Assembly (NCBI GenBank): GCA_903907985.1
Contig: CAIVQG010000030.1
Coordinates: 89,534 to 137,019, forward strand
From: an uncultured delta proteobacterium
Lineage (GTDB): Bacteria; Desulfobacterota; Syntrophia; Syntrophales; Smithellaceae
Length of the DNA stretch: 47,486 bases
Direction of reading: 5' to 3'
Shown here: piece by piece, positions 32,338 through 40,909 of the stretch
Layout of the letters: each line of letters begins with the position of its first letter
Numbering within the stretch: position 1 is the first letter of the stretch
The notes under the pieces: generated by a model
Told to the model about the DNA's origin: nothing
Database searches by the model: none
What the model saw: the letters and a program-made list of their open reading frames with translations, nothing else
Program-made: the position numbers and the translations under genes

Positions 32338-33690
32338 CTATTCATAAAGTTTTTGCAGTTTGGCCCCGGAAAAGTAATGGGCCAGAATATCCTCGGCGCA
32401 AAATCCCTTTTCGGCCATTACTGCTGCTCCGATCTGGCATAAACCTACGCCATGACCCCAGCCGCCGCCATCCAGAACAAAACGCTCAATTACGCCATTT
32501 GGAGAAAGCTCTGTTGCAACCACAAATGCGCTGCTTAAAAGGTGGCTCGGCGAAAGCCAGCTGCGGATTTCTAATTCTTTGCCAACTATGACGGTACGTT
32601 TTGTGCCTTCAATTTTTAATTTACTGATTCTACCGGAAGGGCCGCGCTTTACGGCAATCAGATTTCTTAATGTGCCGAAATCAATGCCGGATTTTTTCTG
32701 AAGAATTTCTTCTAATTCTTCCCGAGCGTAGCTGACCTGCCAGCGGTAAAAATTCATTGTTTCCTGATCAAAGGAAGGCAATATTTTGCCAAGCAACTCT
32801 TTATCCTGAGTATTACAGTAAGCAGCCGGCTTGTCCCTCAACCATTTTCCGGCATCATCCTCAGAAGCAATGGCAGCATAATCGGTGGAATGATCGGTCA
32901 CACTTTGGAGATAGGGAAATGTTTTGTCTTCCCAGGCTGTAGGGAATATTTCTGTTCGCCCTCCGCAGGCTTTATAATAGCGGGCATCACAAATTTTATT
33001 ATTAGAAACTAAATAAACGCCTCGTGTTGCCGCAATTGCCGTCTTTACATCGGCGGAGGTAATCTGTGAGAGCCCCTGGTAGCGCTGACAATGGTCATCG
33101 GCGCAGACGTCGAAAAAAGAATGGTCGTTAGTATCGTGCCAGCGGATTATTTCCTTATCCTCTGTTTGATCAGGAGGGAGAGAATTGGCATTTCTTTTTT
33201 TCCGCGTAAGCATGGCGACGAGCCAACTGCGGGCTGTGATGGCCTGAGCTTTTAAAAACTCCAGCGGAGCCTGTGCCGACATTTCCGAGGAAATGACGGA
33301 GGTGAGATAATCTTCCAGGGGAATAACATTGATGAGATGGAAAGAGAAATCGGGATTGGCCAGTGCAATTATGCTGCCGCAAAATGTCTGCTGGCAAATG
33401 CGCTGCCAGTGAAAGCCAATGCCTATTTTTACATCCAAAGTGAAAGTTGATTGCCCGCACGCCGCGAGCTTGATTTCTTTTTGCGACGCTAATTCTTCTC
33501 CCGACGCACTGCTCAGGATAACATTTCCTGCCCTGTTCGCAATGTTAAGAGACTTTGCAGTGATCTGTCTGCCGGTAAGATAAAAATCCCCATTTAAGGT
33601 TATTGTAGATGCGCGATAATTTTGTAACAGGGCTACTTTAATTTTCGGTTCACGATCAATCATGCAAAATCCGCAGTATGTATTAATCAT
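32338..33690 (-). CDS. SpoIID/LytB domain protein
   Basis: 450 residues from ATG 33690 (a further ATG at 33663 is possible; no good ribosome-binding site at either). INVIPLEDYLTSVISSEMSAQAPLEFLKAQAITARSW is the SpoIID signature, with YYKACGGRTE and the C-terminal GGGWGHGVGLCQIGAAVMAEKG. SpoIID is a lytic transglycosylase that cuts peptidoglycan strands lacking stem peptides; in non-sporulating bacteria the family is used in amidase regulation or division. No signal peptide is visible, which is unusual for a wall enzyme. The lipoprotein downstream may be its envelope partner. Confidence 0.9.
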   Translation of the reverse strand: MINTYCGFCMIDREPKIKVALLQNYRASTITLNGDFYLTGRQITAKSLNIANRAGNVILSSASGEELASQKEIKLAACGQSTFTLDVKIGIGFHWQRICQQTFCGSIIALANPDFSFHLINVIPLEDYLTSVISSEMSAQAPLEFLKAQAITARSWLVAMLTRKKRNANSLPPDQTEDKEIIRWHDTNDHSFFDVCADDHCQRYQGLSQITSADVKTAIAATRGVYLVSNNKICDARYYKACGGRTEIFPTAWEDKTFPYLQSVTDHSTDYAAIASEDDAGKWLRDKPAAYCNTQDKELLGKILPSFDQETMNFYRWQVSYAREELEEILQKKSGIDFGTLRNLIAVKRGPSGRISKLKIEGTKRTVIVGKELEIRSWLSPSHLLSSAFVVATELSPNGVIERFVLDGGGWGHGVGLCQIGAAVMAEKGFCAEDILAHYFSGAKLQKLYE

Positions 33691-34084
33691 TGACACTCGC
33701 TCAAAAACGAACGCCGTGAAGTTTGAAGCGTTAGTGGAATTAATCCCGAAAGCGAAGCTGTCCGGGCTCCTCAGGGGCAAAGCAAGCTCAAGGAAAACTT
33801 CCCAAAGCTTGCTTTGAATTTATTTTTTATTTGTATGGATAAAAGATTTAGAAGTCAAGAAAGTTATCCATGCTCATATGACGTCGCTAGGACTTCCAAT
33901 ATTTGCCGCTCAATCTGTTTTCCAATTTATTTTCCCCGGAGCAGGACAAAATCTGTACATACATGACCGGCAACTTTTTACCCGATCATCATTAGCTGCA
34001 GAAAATATTCCGTAAATTCAACATAATGCTTGAATATTATTAATTTATCATGTATGAAATTCAAAAATACACGTCGGATGGCTT
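33691..34084. other. Intergenic region between SpoIID-like and MinD-like genes
   Basis: Contains a degenerate repeat copy (33695-33766) and an 11-bp inverted repeat CAAAGCAAGCT/AGCTTGCTTTG (33778-33788, 33806-33816) followed by a T-rich run. A 45-codon ATG frame at 33878-34015 has no supporting evidence. Promoters for both divergent operons must lie here but none is clear. Confidence 0.6.
33695..33766. repeat. Degenerate hairpin-bearing intergenic repeat, copy 2
   Basis: ACTCGCTC, AAAAACGAA, TGAAGTTTGAAG and GTGGAATTAATCCCG-AAAGCGAAG, closing with CCGGG; shares block order with copies at 12727 and 45333, especially AAAAACGAA and GAATTAATCCCG with the latter. Confidence 0.55.
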
Positions 34085-35005
34085 ATGGCTCATATCTGGC
34101 CAATTGGTGGAGGTAAAGGCGGTTCGGGTAAAAGTTTTTTAACTTGTGCCTTAGGACGCCTTTTGGCCGGATTAGGCAAAAAGACTCTCCTGATTGATCT
34201 TGATCTGGGTGCGGCAAATCTTCACACCTTACTGAACATTCCTTATCCTGCTAAAAGCCTTTCCGATTTCATTCGCAGAAAATATCCCTCCCTCGAAAAC
34301 ATTGTTCTGGAAACACCTGTGCCTGATCTTTTCCTGATCAGCGGCGCGAATGATACCCTGGATATTGCCAATCTTCCTTATGAACAAAAAATTAAAACGA
34401 TGCGGGCCATCGGGAAGTTGAACTTTGATTGTATTTTGCTCGATCTCGGTGCCGGAACTTCTTTCAACACTCTTGATTTTTTCCTGATCTCGCAGAACGG
34501 CATTTTCATAGCGACACCGGAACCAACTTCCATTGAAAATGTATACAGGCTGATCAGATCTATTTATTTCCGCCGCATCCGGCAGTATTTTACGGCGTCG
34601 GATTTTAAGGCGCTGGAAGAAGAAGCTGTGCAGTATTTTGGCAACGGTGCTTATGCCAAGCCGGAATGCATAATGCAAATGGTTCAAAGAATATATCCGG
34701 AAACAGGAATAAAACTGGATAATGACTTTAATAATTATAAATTTAAGCTCATTCTTAATCAACTGCATAAACAGGATGATGCCGGATTAGGACCGCAGAT
34801 CTGCAAGCTCATTGAAAAACATCTTGGACTCAAAATTGATTTTTCCGGGAACATTGCCTATGATGAACATGTCCATGATGCCATCTGTCAGCGGGTATCA
34901 TTTTTAGATCGCTATCCTTATACGCGGACAGCGGGTGATTTGCGTGAGCTCAGTAAGCAAATCATATATTCCGCCGGCGATCAGTTGATGATCAATTATT
35001 CATAA
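34085..35005 (+). CDS. MinD/ParA-family ATPase
   Basis: 306 residues. The deviant Walker A is GGGKGGSGKS (8-17; signature lysine K11 and K16), followed by LLIDLDLGAANLHTLL and DCILLDLGAGTSFNTLDFFL, which are the switch motifs of MinD-like ATPases; the N-terminal GGGKGGSGKSF form and the extended middle (about 160-215) resemble FlhG/MinD-like orphan proteins of deltaproteobacteria. No MinE, MinC, ParB or flagellar gene is near, and there is no C-terminal amphipathic membrane helix of the MinD type. Likely positions a complex, with the following J-HTH protein as the natural partner. Confidence 0.87.
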   Translation: MAHIWPIGGGKGGSGKSFLTCALGRLLAGLGKKTLLIDLDLGAANLHTLLNIPYPAKSLSDFIRRKYPSLENIVLETPVPDLFLISGANDTLDIANLPYEQKIKTMRAIGKLNFDCILLDLGAGTSFNTLDFFLISQNGIFIATPEPTSIENVYRLIRSIYFRRIRQYFTASDFKALEEEAVQYFGNGAYAKPECIMQMVQRIYPETGIKLDNDFNNYKFKLILNQLHKQDDAGLGPQICKLIEKHLGLKIDFSGNIAYDEHVHDAICQRVSFLDRYPYTRTAGDLRELSKQIIYSAGDQLMINYS

Positions 35006-35051
35006 TATTGACGGGCGCAAAATGTTACAGGAAAAATACCAGGGAGCGGAT

Positions 35052-35714
35052 ATGGAAAAAAAATTTGCCAAACTGAATTATTATGAAATGCTGGATTTAA
35101 AGCCGGATGCCACATTGTTTGAAATTCGTCATGCCTATAATGTTTCTCTGCAGCTGTACCAAACGGATTCTCTGATCAGTTATTCTTTCTTTTCCCCGGA
35201 GGAAAGGAAGACAATCCAGGATCTCCTGGAAAAGGCTTATCTCACTCTGATTAATGAAAAGAAAAGGCAAGACTATGATGAAGAACTTATACGGCTGGGG
35301 GTTCTCGATGAGACAGCAAAGAAACCAGTTGTCAAAACACCGGTGAGTGTTTTTGATATTAACCGGGCGCAGGGTAAAACCGGTCCAATAAAAAATGCCA
35401 CTGTTGCCTTGCGGGCAAAGGTTATTGAAAATCAAGTAATAAGCGAAATACTTTCCCGTGAGGAAGTAAGCGGACCTGATCTCCAGATGATCAGAAAGGA
35501 ACTGGCAGTACCCTTGGAACACATTGCTCAGGAAACAAAGATCCGCATTGATTATTTGCACGGGATCGAAGGTGATGATGTGCAGGCATTACCAGCAACT
35601 GTTTTTCTCAAAGGCTTTATCAAAGCCTATTTAAAATGTCTCTGCCTGGAGCCTGTTGATGAAATCTGCCGGAGATACATGAATCGTTCGGCTTTTTGCG
35701 GAGGGAAAGCATGA
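35052..35714 (+). CDS. J-like domain fused to RodZ-type helix-turn-helix
   Basis: 220 residues from ATG 35052 (GGGAG 5 bases upstream; ATG 35022 is an alternative). Residues 9-80 resemble a J-domain: NYYEMLDLKPDATLFEIRHAYN ... EKAYLTLINEKKRQDYDEEL, but where the HPD motif that stimulates DnaK should be there is YQTDS, so it probably cannot act as a chaperone partner. Residues 140-205 are a RodZ-like HTH_25: IRKELAVPLEHIAQETKIRIDYLHGIEGDD ... PATVFLKGFIKAYLK. There is no membrane segment, unlike RodZ. It begins 46 bases after the MinD-like gene and overlaps the lipase gene by 4 bases. Confidence 0.85.
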   Translation: MEKKFAKLNYYEMLDLKPDATLFEIRHAYNVSLQLYQTDSLISYSFFSPEERKTIQDLLEKAYLTLINEKKRQDYDEELIRLGVLDETAKKPVVKTPVSVFDINRAQGKTGPIKNATVALRAKVIENQVISEILSREEVSGPDLQMIRKELAVPLEHIAQETKIRIDYLHGIEGDDVQALPATVFLKGFIKAYLKCLCLEPVDEICRRYMNRSAFCGGKA

Positions 35715-36631
35715 TCCAGAAGGACTTTACATTCCGCGCTCCGGACCAAACAGAAATATACGTATACAAATGGCTGCCGGAAAATCAGATAAAGGCAGTA
35801 ATAAACATCAGCCATGGGATGGCGGAAACCGCCGCCCGTTACGAACGATTCGCCGAAACACTGACAAAACATGGCTATGCCGTCTATGCGGAAGATCACC
35901 GCGGCCACGGTAAGACCATCAAGGATCCGGCGCACGCCGGTGAGGCCGGAGCAGATCCCATGAACCGGATGCTGGAAGACATTCACCAGTTGTCGGGAAT
36001 TATTTCGAAAGAAATTCCGGCGGCTCCCCTCTTCTTGTTTGGTCACAGCATGGGTGCTTTTTTGGCACAAGGATACATTGCCCGCTGGGGAGACCAATTA
36101 AAAGGGGCGATATTATCAGGAACGGCCGGCCCTGCAGATTTAATGACTTTAATCGGCCAGGGCGTAGCATATCTCGAAAAATTGCGGGTTGGGAAAACCG
36201 GGAGAAGCAATCTCCTGAACGCTCTGAGTTTCGGTAGTTTTAACAAACAATTTCTACCGGCCCGAACTGCTTTTGACTGGTTGAGCCGTGATGAAAAAGA
36301 AGTTGATAAATATATTGCCGATCCCTTTTGCGGTGGCATATTTCCGGCTGCTTTTTTCTTTGATCTAACAAAATTTTTGCGAGAAATAATTAATCCGGAT
36401 CAATTGCGGCAGATACCGAAAGATTTACCGCTGTATTTTTTTTCCGGTGGGAAAGATCCGGTCGGAGCTAATACCGCCGGAGTTAAAAAAATAATTCAAA
36501 TATATCAAAAACTGGGCATTGCCGATGTGAGCTTTAAGTTTTACGAAGATTGTCGCCACGAAATGCTCAATGAAACAAACAGAGAAATAGTTATTGCTGA
36601 TGTAATCAAGTGGCTCAATCAGCACTGCTGA
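35711..36631 (+). CDS. Monoacylglycerol-lipase-like alpha/beta hydrolase
   Basis: 306 residues. HGMAETAARYERFAETLTKHGYAVYAEDHRGHG is the signature of monoglyceride lipase/lysophospholipase-type hydrolases; the nucleophile is S113 in GHSMG, with D in SGGKDPVG and H in CRHEMLNE completing the triad. GGAGGG precedes ATG 35711, which overlaps the upstream stop as ATGA. Cytoplasmic, acts on acylglycerols or lysophospholipids. Why it is coupled to a MinD-like ATPase and an HTH protein is not evident. Confidence 0.9.
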   Translation: MIQKDFTFRAPDQTEIYVYKWLPENQIKAVINISHGMAETAARYERFAETLTKHGYAVYAEDHRGHGKTIKDPAHAGEAGADPMNRMLEDIHQLSGIISKEIPAAPLFLFGHSMGAFLAQGYIARWGDQLKGAILSGTAGPADLMTLIGQGVAYLEKLRVGKTGRSNLLNALSFGSFNKQFLPARTAFDWLSRDEKEVDKYIADPFCGGIFPAAFFFDLTKFLREIINPDQLRQIPKDLPLYFFSGGKDPVGANTAGVKKIIQIYQKLGIADVSFKFYEDCRHEMLNETNREIVIADVIKWLNQHC

Positions 36632-37335
36632 TTTCCGTCACAAACGCCCGACCATTATTACAAAGTTTCCCGGCTTTGGCTGCCGCCTTGTAAACAACGA
36701 ACTTTCCAGTTATGTATTTCCGGTAATCACAAGCAAATATCGCACTTCATGAGCCAATAGCGTCTTTCTCTGAAAAACAAAACTCCATTGAGTAAGAACC
36801 ACCGCTAGTTATTACAGCTACCGGTCATGCCAAGATGGTATTATTAAGCCTTTCTAAGATTTGCCGATTTACAGCAGGTCAGGCGAGTCTGCATCAAAAC
36901 AATGCCCCGGAAATCTTCAATACGGAAAGTAACGGGACATCTCCCGGTCTTTTTCTTTGAAGTCAGAAAACTCGCCAGTGAAGGAAAAGCATTTCATAAA
37001 GCCTTTATTAAGGCCGCTTTATTCAAGGTGATCTTTCTGGCTGTTTCATTTCTCATTTTTTAAAAAGGCCTTATTTCAGTGAAACGCATTTTTCGTTTCA
37101 TATTAGCCTTTTTGGGAAAATGAGCAGCAACAATGATTTAACCTTCTGTGTTTTATGATTATTTATAATTTCAAATTTAAGTATTTTAGCGCATTTAAGA
37201 TGAAATGGATATTTGCTTTGGTTGCGGTTTAAGTGTTAACAACTACATGTAATCATAATGAAAAGCTATCATAAAAAATAACACATATTGCCTTTCCAAT
37301 ATTTTGAGTTTCCAAAATACTAATTTGTTTCAAGA
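36632..37335. other. Long intergenic region, no gene seen
   Basis: 704 bases without a convincing frame. A terminator-like hairpin CGGGA-CATC-TCCCG followed by GTCTTTTTC lies near 36931-36955, far from the lipase stop, and a perfect 7-bp hairpin TGAAACG/CGTTTCA with a 7-base loop lies at 37080-37100. The stretch is AT-rich toward 37200-37320. It may hold a small RNA or decayed genes. Confidence 0.5.
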
Positions 37336-37758
37336 TTGAATCTCAATGTTTTGCGATATGCGGTACCGGCATTCCAAACATTTGGCAGAAACTATGTGAA
37401 CAAAGAGGGAGAGTGTATCGGGAGGGATGTATTTCAATCTGTTTGGGAAGAAGTTTTTCAATATGGCAAGTATGGTGGTCATAATTCCAATGGCGGGGAA
37501 TGGATTGACGATCCAGATGCTCTGGATAGCTTGTTTCGCGATCATGATAAAACATACGACTGGGCGGAAAAAATGTTGAAAAAAGGTGAGATTAAGCCTT
37601 CCCAGGAACATCTAATGAAGACACAGGCAGACATCCAGTTGTTGGCCGGACTTACGCAATACGATGCCTCTGCCGATCCAACCTGTAAATATCCCGTGAG
37701 AGCCCAGAGATATCAATTTCTGGCGATGACAATATTTGGGCCAATTCGGGGTAGATAG
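37336..37758 (+). CDS. Phospholipase-A2-like protein, non-ATG start or truncated
   Basis: The open frame from TTG 37336 gives 140 residues. GKYGGHNSNGGEWIDDPDALDSLFRDHDKTYDWAEKM (44-80) has the order of a Ca-dependent phospholipase A2: a glycine-rich loop, then the H70-D71 catalytic pair and a following Tyr, closest in style to the viral or prokaryotic forms. No ATG occurs before residue 80, no ribosome-binding site precedes the TTG, and a stop lies at 37321-37323, so the 5' end may be lost or the start unusual. No signal peptide. Function uncertain; could be a pseudogene of a secreted lipase or effector. Confidence 0.6.
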   Translation: MNLNVLRYAVPAFQTFGRNYVNKEGECIGRDVFQSVWEEVFQYGKYGGHNSNGGEWIDDPDALDSLFRDHDKTYDWAEKMLKKGEIKPSQEHLMKTQADIQLLAGLTQYDASADPTCKYPVRAQRYQFLAMTIFGPIRGR

Positions 37759-37787
37759 GAATGTCTCCGGAGGCGGCCTGGTAATAT

Positions 37788-39707
37788 TTAATTATCTTCT
37801 CCCAAATGCAAGTCATTCTCAAGGAAAATCATCGTCAACTCTAGGACACCTGTATCGATGACGGTTTCGATATCTGCCCCCAGCTTCCGAAAGACATGGA
37901 GCATCGGCTCATTTTCCATGATAACCGAGGCCGTGAAACCCAAAAGACCTTGCCGCTTGGCCAGATAAGTCAGGTAATGCAGTAATTCCGAACCGATTCC
38001 CCGGTTCTGGTATTCGTCCCGGACCATAAAGGCCACATCTGCCGTGTGCGCCTCCTCTGTGATGACGTATTCCCCTACGCCGACCAGGATTTCTTTCGTT
38101 CCCGGTTGGCTCATCGCCAGGATCACCGTCTTTTTTGTATGGTCGATGATCACGAATTCCTGAAGCCGGTCGTGATGCATGTCCTTGCGCAGTGTAATGA
38201 ACCGGCGGTGCATGCTGCGGTCAGACAGGGAATAGATAAATTCTTTGAGCAGTGGTTCGTCACTGATTTTAACCGGTCGGAAGAAAATCTCTTCCCCCGT
38301 CTTCGTTGTCCGGTAGGTCTCGAGATCCTTCCGGTATTCTCCGCTTTGTCCGGGGACGAACTTCTGATCACGGTAGATCAATCCGCCCTGCCGCGCCTCT
38401 TCAATGAGGCCGGGCCGGAAATCGGGATGGGCAATGGCTATGAGTTCCATAGCCCGCTCCCGGATATTTTTCCCATGCAGATAGGCGATACCATATTCCG
38501 TGACCACATAGTGGATGTCTCCCCGGATCAAAGAAGCCCCTGCCCCCTCCCGGAGGAAGGGCACAATTCGGGAAACCCGGCCATGGTCCGCTGTGGATAG
38601 AATGGTCAGGATCGTCCGGCCGTTGCGGGCCAGCACTGTCCCGCGCATGAAGTCTGCCTGCCCGCCGATTCCGCTGTAGAAGGTCTTGCCCAGTGACTCT
38701 GCCGTGGCTTGGCCGGTCAGGTCAATCTCCAGGCCGGTATTGATGGCCGTCATATGTTCATGCTGGGCAATAATCAGTGGGTTGTTCGTATAGTCGATGG
38801 TTTTGAACTCAATAAACGGATTATCATCAATATATTCATATGTCTCACGCTTTCCCATGCAGAAGGTGGCAATCGTCTTTCCCCGGTTGATGGTCTTGCG
38901 GGAATTGTCGATGACTCCTTTTTTCATTAGTTCGACAATACCGTCGGATAACAACTCTGTATGAACCCCGAGGTGTTTCTTATGCAACAGGCTGGAAAAG
39001 AGGGCATTGGGGATTATCCCGTAGCCGACCTGGATCGTGTCTCCATCGCGGATGAGTTCGGCGGCATAATGACCGACCCGCTGGGCAGCATCGAAGTTGT
39101 CCCCGGCATTGTATTCGAGCAGGGGTTCGTCGTAGGGGATAATGAAATCGGTGTCCTCGATACGGATAAAGCCGTCGCCATGGACTCGCGGCATCTGCCG
39201 GTTGACCTGAGCGATGACAAGCCCCGCTGATTCTGTGGCGGCCTTAACAATGTCCACACTGACGCCCAGACTCATACAGCCGTGTTTGTCCGGCGGCGAT
39301 GTCTGGATTAAGGCCACATCAATCGGAACCATCCCCCGGCGCAGGAGGTTGGGCACCTGGGAGAGAAAGACCGGTGTGTAGTCGGCTAACCCTTTGTTGA
39401 CAGCTTCCCGGGTCGGATGGCCGACAAAAAAGGAATTATGACGGAAGTTCGCCTTGAACTTCGCATCCGTGTAGGGGGCTACACCCAGAGTCCAGACATG
39501 CAATACCTCGGCGTCGAAAAAGGCCGTGGGGTTGGATTCCACGTACTTAATGAGAGCACGCACCAGATACTGGGGCTCACCGCAACCTGTAGAAATAAAA
39601 ATCCGGTTCCCCCGGCGAATCCTGCTGAACACCTTCTCCTCCGGGGCAAATTTCTCCGGATATATATCCCGCCAGTCTTTGAGAATCTGGCTCATTTCAT
39701 TATCCAT
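37788..39707 (-). CDS. Acetyl-CoA hydrolase/transferase family protein fused to a GNAT domain
   Basis: 639 residues from ATG 39707 (GGAGA upstream). The first 450 are a class I CoA-transferase of the acetyl-CoA hydrolase / 4-hydroxybutyrate CoA-transferase type (VLHVWTLGVAPY, TSPPDKHGCMSLGVSVD, GIGGQADFMRG near the active Glu region). The last 165 are a GNAT acetyltransferase (RPVKISDEPLLKEFIYSLSD, then QNRGIGSELL, the acetyl-CoA pyrophosphate loop, then MLHVFRKLGA). Such fusions are known in related anaerobes; the acetyl-CoA made on one domain may be used for protein acetylation on the other. Stand-alone gene. Confidence 0.88.
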   Translation of the reverse strand: MDNEMSQILKDWRDIYPEKFAPEEKVFSRIRRGNRIFISTGCGEPQYLVRALIKYVESNPTAFFDAEVLHVWTLGVAPYTDAKFKANFRHNSFFVGHPTREAVNKGLADYTPVFLSQVPNLLRRGMVPIDVALIQTSPPDKHGCMSLGVSVDIVKAATESAGLVIAQVNRQMPRVHGDGFIRIEDTDFIIPYDEPLLEYNAGDNFDAAQRVGHYAAELIRDGDTIQVGYGIIPNALFSSLLHKKHLGVHTELLSDGIVELMKKGVIDNSRKTINRGKTIATFCMGKRETYEYIDDNPFIEFKTIDYTNNPLIIAQHEHMTAINTGLEIDLTGQATAESLGKTFYSGIGGQADFMRGTVLARNGRTILTILSTADHGRVSRIVPFLREGAGASLIRGDIHYVVTEYGIAYLHGKNIRERAMELIAIAHPDFRPGLIEEARQGGLIYRDQKFVPGQSGEYRKDLETYRTTKTGEEIFFRPVKISDEPLLKEFIYSLSDRSMHRRFITLRKDMHHDRLQEFVIIDHTKKTVILAMSQPGTKEILVGVGEYVITEEAHTADVAFMVRDEYQNRGIGSELLHYLTYLAKRQGLLGFTASVIMENEPMLHVFRKLGADIETVIDTGVLELTMIFLENDLHLGEDN

Positions 39708-39950
39708 ATACTCTTCTCCGTGCAATATTTAATTCGTATTATCCATTGCACTATCTTTTGTTGGCGCCGTTATCAGCTTCTTCAACGTATGTAAAAGCGT
39801 GACCTCGAGTGACACCGCTCTAACTCTCCCGCCCTTTAGGGTATTAGGTGGTCAGTTTATCCTTACCGATGCCTCTGTACAGTCGCCACAACTCATGAGT
39901 CAAACAAAACCCTCTTAATTATTGCCGGCAACCGAGAAAGCTTTGTAAAT

Positions 39951-40499
39951 TCAGACAGTATGGGGCTGGCCGGTTTTGGGAACAGGATTCATTCCCGATT
40001 TCAGGTAGCGCAAGGCCAAATCCACATAGATCTGTTTGCCAAATTGCCATAATTCCTTATCCGCATCCCGGACATCCCGGACTACGGAAGCGGGATTTCC
40101 GGCAGCCACCTTAGCGCCCGGAATCTCCTGGTTGGCTTTCACCACCGCTCCCTCGGCTACAATAGTCCACTCGCCTGTTTTGGACAGAATGCTGAGGATC
40201 GCCCCCATGCCCACCACAGTGTAATCACCGATGACACTGCCGTGAAGAATCGCGCCATGGCCCAAGGTTACATGCCTGCCGATAAGTTGAGTATGACCGG
40301 GCGGGGAATGGATAATTACCCCTTCTTCCACTGCTGTACCTTCGCCGACTTCCACCCGACCGTAGTCCCCCCGGATAATAGCTCCGTGGCCCACATAGCA
40401 GGAATCGCCGATTACCACATCGCCAATTAACAAGGCCGTTTCGCTGACATAAGAGTTTTTTCCCACAACCGGGAATTTTCCTTCGAATTCGTACAGCAT
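39951..40499 (-). CDS. Gamma carbonic anhydrase-like hexapeptide protein
   Basis: 182 residues of left-handed beta helix: repeated (I/V)GD..(Y/V)(V)GHGAI units, with GHGAIIRGD and LGHGAILHG carrying the histidines that bind the metal in the CaiE/PaaY/YrdA branch. Start at ATG 40499, with GGAGG 6 bases upstream; the upstream codons are not family-like. These proteins can hydrate CO2 or act as acyl-carrier related isomerases; function in the neighbouring CoA metabolism is likely but not shown. Confidence 0.87.
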   Translation of the reverse strand: MLYEFEGKFPVVGKNSYVSETALLIGDVVIGDSCYVGHGAIIRGDYGRVEVGEGTAVEEGVIIHSPPGHTQLIGRHVTLGHGAILHGSVIGDYTVVGMGAILSILSKTGEWTIVAEGAVVKANQEIPGAKVAAGNPASVVRDVRDADKELWQFGKQIYVDLALRYLKSGMNPVPKTGQPHTV

Positions 40500-40909
40500 G
40501 GAACACCTCCAATTTTTGTTTAATGTCTGATAGCGCATTCCTTGTTTATGGTAGGGGAAGTCGTGTATGTCATTCTTTATCTATTTTCATGGTTATCTTC
40601 TCACAACATATTTCCTCATTTCAAGCTATGTAATTTTTCTTTCCGTTCTTTTTTCTCCGCATTGAGCAGGAGAGGATCAGGAACGTCATCGCCAATGTTT
40701 GGGGGCCCAATATGTTCGCGTAGGTGAGATAAGTGGTGAAGAAAGTGCCACCTTTAGGAGGATAAAGTATGCAACAGTAAGGGTTTATTCGCGTATAGAG
40801 CTGATTAGTACTGTAGAATATTGTGATTCTCTCCGGGTATGCAAGGCTCTAGGTGCGCATACCCGGAGAAAATCAGCCATATTTCTTGCTTCCTAATGGT
40901 TCAAGATGA
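40500..40909. other. Intergenic region with a strong hairpin
   Basis: 410 bases between two leftward genes. No convincing coding frame; a plus-strand frame at 40699-40896 is unlike any protein I know. Contains the 12-bp hairpin at 40831-40868. Confidence 0.5.
40827..40872 (-). terminator. Hairpin just after the thiolase gene
   Basis: CTCCGGGTATGC (40831-40842) pairs with GCATACCCGGAG (40857-40868), 12 bp with further A/T pairs outside and a 14-base loop, about 40 bases after the leftward thiolase stop. No strong U-run on the minus strand, so termination is likely but not certain. Confidence 0.55.

Noticed and set aside
33878-34015. 45-codon ATG frame upstream of the MinD-like gene
   Set aside because: Too short, no ribosome-binding site or recognisable motif.
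37330-37611. Antisense frame over the PLA2-like ORF
   Set aside because: No motif; the plus frame has the catalytic HD pair in a conserved order.
40699-40896. Plus-strand frame that might be a transposase relic
   Set aside because: No transposase motif and it spans the GC-rich hairpin; reported only as part of the intergenic region.
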